A stretch of DNA of 64,000 nt. Source: Silene conica (lineage: Eukaryota; Streptophyta; Magnoliopsida; Caryophyllales; Caryophyllaceae). Each line of letters begins with the position of its first letter. Positions within the stretch are counted from its first letter, which is position 1. The notes under the pieces are model-generated. The model was not told the DNA's origin. It ran no database searches and worked only from the letters and a program-made list of their open reading frames with translations. Made by a program: the position numbers and the translations under genes. Positions 55,875 to 64,000 of the stretch are shown here, in pieces. The stretch covers positions 2,008,649-2,072,648 of the forward strand of contig CM055312.2 in assembly GCA_029255685.2 (NCBI GenBank), given 5' to 3'.

Positions 55875-58800
55875 TCATACTTGCACATTTGCTTTGTTCC
55901 CGGCCAAGATCTTTGAAATTTCAAGTCCACGGCTGAACGCTTGGTTAAACAGTAGCCGAGATTGGAATGTTGACACAAATGGGAACCATGACAAGATTGC
56001 CACCGGTGCAAAGATGAGCATACCCATCCCTGCATCATACATTCTAGCAAACTCCCGAACTGAGTCCAATAATCCTATGCTTCTCACCACCTTCTTCCAC
56101 GTTATCGCAATCTAGAACGGAGTGAAACAATTTTACAAGGTTAGACGGGGTAGCACAGTGCATGACGGCAGTGTTACTCAGACACGACGACACGTGTCGG
56201 TCGGCGTGTCGGACACGGCTATTTTGGGTGAATTTTCCTATTTCGTGGTCTAAATTGAAGTGTCGAAGTGTCGTGTAGTGTCGTGTCGGACACCGACACG
56301 TGACTGACACGCGACACGGCAGTTAATCGATGTGACGGAGTAACATGATAGCATGACGGTCAAACACATGCATCGCATTACATCTTGTTTTAAGACTTGA
56401 TTGCAGACTCAATGGTCTTTGGTTTTTCTAAGGCTTTGTGATATAAACGTAGCCGATACAGTCTGAGAATGAAGCCACTGTAACCTTAAAACCTTGTAAT
56501 TCGACTGTAAAAGGGTAAAATGGGCGAGATATAATACGTTCAGGTTAGATTAACTTACACAGAGAATTCCCCAACCAGTAGCAATGAATCCAAGGACACA
56601 TGCAAACAAGTCTGGAATGGTCAGTTTAGTGAGGATAATGACAATAATAACAGTTGCTACAAGTCCCAAGGCAGTGACCCCCTGAAAAAACCGCATCCAT
56701 AGCTGAAAGCCAGCATACTTCTTGGGACTGAAACTGAATATCTGCAAAACCAAAAAAAAAACAAAAAAAATTATAAGTTACATCAGATAATTACTAAAAA
56801 ATAATTAAATGTAAGAGATGAGTAACGGATGCAAACCTTGAATATGATGACAATAACTGCTAAAACAATCCAGGACACGCCATATAACTGAAAGTAGCAG
56901 TGATTTGGAGTCAGGAATATAAAACTATACAACGAAATAAGCAATGACGTATAATTGAAATAAAACATATTATGTGCACAAGCAGAATGTAACTGATGCA
57001 AATTGAACAGAAACCCAGGAATAGAACGGCACCGACGTACCCTCAGTTTATCAACACGTACTGAATCCTGTAGCTCATGACTCAACAACTAGATGGTAAT
57101 CTTATCCGTAAGGAATATATGTCCCTTAGTTCATAGATTAAAACTATAAAAAGTGTGGTAACTTGACTGACATCACTCTTTAGTTAAAAATTCGCCAAAG
57201 GTTTGAAGCTTACTAACTCAGTTGCTATACGCCTAGCATAGACACTACATATATTTATTTAGTAAATTTACCATTTACTAAATGTTCAGATAATCATCAT
57301 CCATGACGATTTATATATTTACAGAAGATTAACTAAGTTTTGACTTTTTCTACAGGTAGAGATACAAGGAAACTGTCCAAATAGCAGGCCATCAGGAATG
57401 CTCAAGTAATTAACCAAATTTCACCGGAGGTAGCAGTTGTGTATTCTCCATTTCATTTAAACAAAAATTGCCCTCATATATCATACCAAGATAAAAGCAA
57501 AAAATAAACAAAGATAGTTGAGCAACGCATCAGAAAAGCTGAACCATCGGGAAGAATACTTGCGCAAGACACAACAGAGACTATACTTCTAAGGCTACAC
57601 CAACTCTGGCTGTAAGTGTCATATTGACATTCATTACTGATCTCAAGCCGAAATCAAGGAAAGTTGCAGTAGGTCTGTAGTGGTCACTGGTCAGTGTAAA
57701 ATTAGTCGTACCTTATGGACATGAATCAAAAGACTTGTAAAGCTACAAGGAAAGTTTCTACATGACCACTCTCACACAAACCTTACCTTAAAGAGGTAAC
57801 GAAAAGAGTCGTGAGGTTGAAAAGAAACTAAAGTATATGCTACAAAGAGCAAGCAACTCACCGCAAGTGAAGTGCTTGATGCCATGAAATGGAGCTTGTA
57901 AACAATACCATATTGAAACATGAAAAACCTCAAGCTCAAAATTGTTTCTAGTATCCGGCCTCTCCAAGTATGAATATGCACCTGCAGGATAACCATAGTG
58001 TTACTACAAAGGTACACAGTAGACAAATGTGATATCAGCCGTAAAATGGGGATGTCGCGGATGTATTGTCACTTTCTCAGTCCATCGCAGGCCTCCCCCA
58101 ATGCGGCCCATGTGGCTTATGCCAAAAAATATGTTTATCAAATGTGTTATATTTGCAAACAAATTTATATTTGTTGCTGAATTTTCATCTGTATTTTCTT
58201 CCTATAATTGTTACCCATTTTTCACAAATAAAACATCAATTGCAAATCCATCTATATACCAATCTTTTCATTTTTTGAAAAATAATGGAGTATAGAACTA
58301 TAGATTATGTCCCACAGATATGGTAAAGCATGTGTGATAGTTTATGGTATCATTTATCACGGACAAATTACTGTCGTGTCCCTACATGATGCTATATGAC
58401 AAGAAATAGCGCAATGATGGCACCACATGCTGTTATGTAGCAGCCTTATGTAACTGACTCTGAATTTTTGTGCCATGTCTAGGTGTACTTAACTACATTA
58501 GTTTCCAGGTTTATCAATTTATTTCACGGATTGGCCTTGTACAAAGTATTTTATTTGCTGAAGAAACCATCTGTAACACAGTCTGAAAATGTCTACATAT
58601 TATAAATGTTATTACGTATTTTGGTAACATAGAAGTGAAGGGGGAACTAGTGGATATAAGGAGTGATGACTTCATGCTTAACTAATCACATTAGACTATA
58701 CTTTATACTTAACTAATCTCTCAGTGATTTGATTACTTTCCTAGGTTCTTAGGTATGTGTGAATTATGATAATCAAAGAAGATATCATTCATGACAATGA

Positions 58801-61800
58801 GCACACATAAAATCATATGAGACGGTTAAATCACTGGAGCAATAAGAAAACCTGTTCTTCTTCCCACCAGGATTCCCAACTGTTTTCTCCTTTTATACCA
58901 ACACCCCCTTTGTACAGAAGCCAACCGACCCAGTCATCAAAATCTTCAACCGTCCTGTTTACAAAAGAAAACGGTTCTGAATCATAGTAATAATGCTGTA
59001 TCAACTCAGTGTTGCAAACAGAAAAATAAAAGAAATTAACAAGAAACACTAGAATATAACAAAAAAAGACAACACTTGTTGTCATCCGAGTTAAGACAGG
59101 AAAATGACAGTCCACAAAACTACCACACTGGTGGGAACTTCAGCAGCGTAGTTACTTTACAATACAAACATTTCCCTATTTTAGCTTCTTAGTTCTTTTT
59201 TTTCTCTGATTGATGACTAGATAATAATGCATTAATTAGAGGGGTAAAAGACCTCTTTGAAACATTCTAGGCAGCAACAGAAGATTGACAGAAGTGAAAA
59301 TGAAGCCTTAGTGTCTAAAGCATAATTTTTTTAAGGACAGCAAAACAGACTGTCTTCTAAAGGTTTTAGAAGATCACTCCGCGGACGTGAACATCAGCAA
59401 TTTGTGCCATTAACTGATGTTATTTCGACACTTCCCATGACCATTTTATAGTGGTCTATGAACTTTTGCAATTCCAAATCAATGTGAGTAGGAAGTCAGC
59501 AGAAACAGATTCATTATTAAACCAAGTTCTTTCATCAATCTGAGGGACAAATTTTAGCGTGAAAAAGTAGAGCTGGCAACAATGACACAACACGAATTAA
59601 CGGGTTTTGGTTGAGTCTTGATGACCCATTTATGTAAGTGGGGTCACACGAATACGACAAGATATTTAATTGGGTTGGGTTTAGGTTAAATTCTCTAAAA
59701 CATGAACCCGACACGAACGAACTGTTACTAAATTAATTTTTTTTTTTGATCCTCTATCACATATATTGACATGACACAAAAACATGACACGAACCCGACA
59801 TGAAATTAACGGGTTTGAGTTGAAACTTGATGACCCATTTATGTAAGTGGGTCGACACGAACGCAACAAGAGATTTAATTGGGTCGCTCACATGTGACAC
59901 GAACACGAACATGAACACGACACATCCCGATTTGTTTGTTAGGTCTAGAAAAAAGTCGTCCAAAATCTTCAAAACAGAAGGTTAACCCCAGAATTACACA
60001 AATTTAAAAAAAATCTTCTCTGGAAACCTTCAATACCATGGACTATGGATTTAAAAGAAGAGTGACTCACTGGCTCACTGCCATCTAGTCTTAAGAATCT
60101 TATCTAATTGGGAGCTCTTTTAGTCTCTTGATGAGGGTTTATATTGTTTGAGCACAGAAACCAGCAAGGTTTTAAACTACAGAGGTTAACAGGGAAAAAA
60201 AAGGAACACCAAAGTGAACTGATTGTTAGAAAGGATGCTGAACAAGTGGAGGATGAAGGCAATGAAACTTACTTTTGCCACTCAAACCCTGAGGGGTTGA
60301 ATATATATGGAGCAAAGAGCCAGGATATCACAAGGAACCAACTGCTAAGTGTCAACAATACAAAAGAAACAGCACCTTTTCTTGTATAGCCATATGCAAT
60401 GTACATAGTGAGCAGCAAAGCTACTTCAAGTCTGCGGTGCAAAGCACGCAAGTTAAACACATTGAATAACGATATACGTTCATGCCCCAGGTGTACAAGA
60501 AAGAGAAACTCACGCCTTGATAAAGTGACTTCTAGAGTAAAGCCTGTAGTTCTCAGCAAATTTTATGTGTTGTACAACAAATCCTCTGCCAGTAGCTCTA
60601 TACTGTGAACCATAATTAAAAGATAAGCGACTCACAAGACAGAAACATTGAACAAAAAAGTTATGAAAGACTGTCAAAAGGAATTCCATGAAGCCTACTT
60701 TGGCACCTCCATGCAAGATTGTCCGTCCGAAGTAATGAGTCCTTGTTCCCAACGAGAACGTAAAGAAAACTGAACATAGCTGCAACTGCATGATGATAAA
60801 ACTGAAGACAGCCTGCAAGCATCAAACTACATATGATGTCCCAGCCCCTCCAAAGATTGATCGATCCAATTTACAAACACCCACAAAGCAGTTTTACAAG
60901 GAACTGCATAACAAGCATAACTGCCACATAGAAAACTCAAAAACACTACTTACATATGAAACAAGAAGCACTTAAGACACAGTGGCGGAAAAGGAGTCAA
61001 ACCTGCAGCAATCCTAGCTCTAGTATGAAACCCATTATCATAGGTATAGCCGTGAAAATTCCAATTTGGACCAAGAACTGTGGAGTTAAAACCGCATCCA
61101 AAGCATTATTTCCAAGCAGTCTGCCTTGCTTTTCAATTCCTTCATCAAGTCCAGAAAAGGCCTGCAACCCGCAATACCAAAACATGATCACTATAGCACT
61201 TGCATTAGTTGTATATGGGCCTCAAAAGGCTTGAGCAGTAACAGGGAGGTTAGAAGTGGGAATATGATGAGTGAGGACACCTCTATACTGCACAATGTTT
61301 TACTTGTGTCTTCTGAACAAGAGACAGATATAATGAGCTAGTTATATTGGATTTTTTGAATGTGAAGTATTGCCAGAGGAATTTGTGATTAAGGAGTCTA
61401 ATATCCCTTAGCACTAGTCGCCTTAAATTTCCAGAATTGTATCTTTTCTGGAATAATTAAGCGAGGTCATACAGGTAAGACTATCAAACTGCACTGTGGT
61501 AGCCTAAGATCTCCCCTTTATCTGCCTTCCCTAAAAAGATTAGTAAAACACAAGCAATGATGGGTGCACTGGGTATCAAACTATCAACCCCCTTGGTGTC
61601 CTTCACTCAATATCCTCTTTAACTAAAAACCGATCCAATCAATATCATTCTTAATGAGAACCGTATATGGTAATCTAATCATGTATACAACAACATTAGC
61701 ACAGTGTCTCAAGGGCCCACGCAAATTGCTGGGTAAGAGAGAAGAGGGGGGGTCATGGCAGCCTTACACCTGTTATAACAACACAATGAGGTTGTTTCCG

Positions 61801-63651
61801 AATGAACGAAGATGATCATATGCATCAAAAACTGCATCAAGTGACTAACACTTCACAGTAAAAAGAAGCACATGGAGTTTAATGAGCCATTTTGCTTCGG
61901 CCATCATAATACAAAAAAATAATGAATGTTTGATTACATAAGGATTTTGGATTTATGTAGTAATCATGTATTTGAAGAGAAAATTAGTCACAAATTAACC
62001 AAGAACTCACTTACCAAGTACACTCTTCCATATAAGAAAATATATACGGTAAGAACTGTCATCTGCAACAAAAATTGTTATTATCAGACAAAGACAAAGA
62101 AAAGCGACTAGCTGGACATTCAAACATCAAGCTAAAGATCTATGAAGGCTAACTTACCATTGTGCACACATAATACCCTACAGTTGTAAAGTAAAAAGAG
62201 AGCATTCTGAAGAAATCCAAAAGCTGGCCAAGCCTATACACATCTCTGCTCAGGACCTGTTCTCCATTCCCACCAGCGACCTTCCCCTCAAATAGGGCTA
62301 TTTGATTTAACCCAACATCTCTTCCTTTTCCAACCTACATGAGTACAGATGCATAGATACTTCAGAAACCAGCTTCTGAAACCGATTATATTACATTATG
62401 TTTTTTTAGGGGAGATTATATTACACTATCTTGAATGTCACATAACAGAATTTTAATTTGTTCAGAAATAGCTTACACAAGAATTAAACTATTTACTTCA
62501 GATAAAAAGAGAGAAGATATGACAGCAAACATACTGTCTACAAATCTAACCTGTATGTATTCATGGTGGGTGATATTTCCCTGCCGCAGGGTAGAGTTAA
62601 AACCTGCCAAGAATAGAAGAAGGCAACACACATTAAGCATACTTCTAGAGTTTCATTAAGTACTTAATACAAGTAATATATATACAGTTTTTTTCCAAGG
62701 GCCTCGTAGAAAAAGTGAATGACAATCTCCAACTACAAGCAAAAAAGAAGCATAACATTGGAACGAGGGTCATGTCCAGCATGGGGATCCTTAGGGATAG
62801 CGGATGGTCAAAGTAACAAAGGTCTAAAGGGTAATATTACCGCCCTACCAAATTTATTATCACCACTAATTCTGTTGGTCAACCGATATTAACTTTGACC
62901 ACCTTTCCAAATATAAGTAGATTGCAGAGAGATTTGTCTCATGTTTGTTATATTTCTCCTACTAGTGAACATCGTGAAAATATCAGTCAAAGACGACATC
63001 ATTTGACTACCTGGGTCAAAATGGGGACGGTACAAATGGGATGCAAGAAGTAACCATTCATATCGTGTTGCATAGCTGACCACAATCTCCTACTTTAAGT
63101 GAGTTGATTTGGTTCCCCTTGCAAGTTGCAAGCACTGCAAGTCTGACTTAAAAGTCTCTACTTCTTTTCTTTGTTGTTAATTTGTTACCTTTCGGTAGTT
63201 CACAAAAGATGCCTATACTTATAGCCTACAACATACATCACAAAACCAAAAGGCTATCTCTAAAAAAACAACTAGAGAAAATTTTATGTTAGCAGAAAAC
63301 AATCTCTTCAATAAGTTTATGGACATTTTTCCAAATGTTGTGCTTTCCACAATCCTTTTTTGAACAAAGCCCTAATATCAAATAAGTACAAAATTGCAAA
63401 CATCTCAAGGATAAACATCAAACTTCAAAAAGAGACAGAACCATCAAATTTCGAAAAGAGACAGACCTAACAATTAACTTACATACAGAATAACAAATTT
63501 CTATAAGAACAAGAAGAACGATCCAAAACTACACATACCAGCAAAAATATCTTCACTGATGTTGATAACACGTGATGCCTTACTTACACCACCACGAGTT
63601 ATGTGGAAAATACGGTCAAACACATCTGGATGTCCATAATGCATACGCACT
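55875..63651 (-). CDS. CALS10: Callose synthase (1,3-beta-glucan synthase), CALS10/GSL8-like, 3' part
   Basis: Thirteen exons: 63539-63651 (internal to the gene), 62551-62603, 62158-62334, 62015-62062, 61003-61161, 60699-60812, 60514-60602, 60273-60431, 58852-58954, 57862-57981, 56837-56887, 56559-56741, 55875-56111. They join in phase to the last ~534 residues of a protein normally ~1900 long; the rest is beyond the right edge. Motifs of the GT48 catalytic region: HYGHPDVFDRIFHITRGG, SEDIFAGFNSTLRQG, GKGRDVGLNQIALFEGKV, EQVLSRDVYRLG, YRATGRGFVVQHIKFAENY and WESWWEEEQ, then C-terminal membrane helices. It makes callose from UDP-glucose at the plasma membrane and cell plate. FLVQIGIFTAIPMIMGFILE and the ANVQV end match CALS10 (recalled ANVET) better than CALS9 as I remember them. 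Many small exons fit that clade. Confidence 0.92.
56172..56344. mobile_element. MITE with GTGTCGG motifs, last intron of callose synthase
   Basis: The ends TGTTACTCAGACACG and GACGGAGTAACA are inverted repeats around a very GACACG/GTGTCG-rich core. It belongs with the elements at 35427 and 49036. Confidence 0.7.
59568..59947. mobile_element. hAT-like MITE in a callose synthase intron
   Basis: The ends TAGAGCTGGCAACAA and, inward from the right, TAGACCTAACAAACAA are imperfect inverted repeats. The flanks are GAAAAAG-like on both sides (close to 8 bp). The interior has two direct copies of a GATGACCCATTTATGTAAGT block. Confidence 0.7.
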
Positions 63652-64000
63652 CTGCAATGAATTCAAGGAAAAAATTATTTAACTAGAGTTCTCTGCCTCG
63701 CATGTTACCCAAGAAGTTGGTATAGTGAACCGGAATCTCTAATAAAAGCACCCGCATCCGACCTTTGCAGCTGACTCGAAGTAAAACAGAGACAACCTCA
63801 TACAGATATATGCTACAAGACTAACAGATTGTATGCTACAAGACTATAACCAATGGAACAAGTTGAAGAACACACAAGTTTGATAAAAATTCCTAGTTCA
63901 CCACTCAACATATATTTATATTGCCTTTTAGAATCCCGCATCTGACTTCTAGTGGACCAAATAAAGTATTTTTTGATGGAACATACTAATGTTATTACAG
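63652..64000 (-). other. Intron of the callose synthase gene, to window edge
   Basis: No coding stretch matching the family is seen between the 63651 acceptor and the window end. The next upstream exon must lie outside. Confidence 0.6.

Noticed and set aside
55784-56310. Other open frames around the last callose synthase exon
   Set aside because: They are other-frame readings of the exon and of the GTGTCGG MITE in the adjacent intron.

Overview
This window reads as nuclear DNA of a flowering plant, a eudicot. Its genes have many GT-AG introns, the proteins match plant families closely, and the transposons are plant types (Copia and Gypsy LTR elements, L1-type LINEs, an Au-type SINE, Stowaway, Tourist and hAT MITEs, Helitrons). 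The TCGATCGAG-rich Gypsy element and the MITE styles remind me of Caryophyllales, but that is an impression and not a proof. I see no bacterial, organellar or CRISPR sequence, and nothing that amounts to an undescribed biological system. The most unusual content is transposon architecture and its effect on genes.

Left half (1-29.6 kb) is transposon-rich. It holds a LINE fragment with a solo LTR inside it (1.8-4.7 kb), then two tandem copies of a five-exon GDSL esterase/lipase gene on the minus strand. Copy A (5118-12200) is a pseudogene: it has a premature stop just before the catalytic Asp-His block, and a composite Copia/short-LTR element sits in its last intron. Copy B (23963-26433) is open and has every catalytic block. 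Between them lies a stack of nested insertions with readable target duplications: LTR fragment > Gypsy LTR > hAT MITE > hAT MITE > L1 LINE > solo LTR. Matching fragments upstream of both gene copies show that some insertions are older than the gene duplication. A Helitron, a Tourist MITE and the Copia composite occur only in copy A, and a fold-back element only in copy B.

Right half (30-64 kb) is gene-bearing. In order: a UFM1-specific protease (UFSP2 type, 30042-37720, plus); a ~305-bp tandem repeat array and a large nested inverted-repeat block (38.5-42.7 kb); a TPR protein like Arabidopsis At5g63200 (43062-49989, plus); 40S ribosomal protein S15a (52316-53024, minus); and the 3' part of a callose synthase most like CALS10/GSL8 (55875-63651, minus, running off the right edge). 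These four look like ordinary conserved housekeeping or developmental genes with no shared pathway. Their introns carry small MITEs of a few recurrent families and two copies of an Au-type SINE, one of which supplies the tract in front of a splice acceptor.

Exon boundaries were found by eye from GT/AG sites, reading phase and family sequence. Joined lengths come out at 351 (GDSL B), 648 (UFSP), 643 (TPR) and 130 (S15a) residues, which fit the families. TE family names are my judgement from ends, target duplications and protein motifs; no database was searched.
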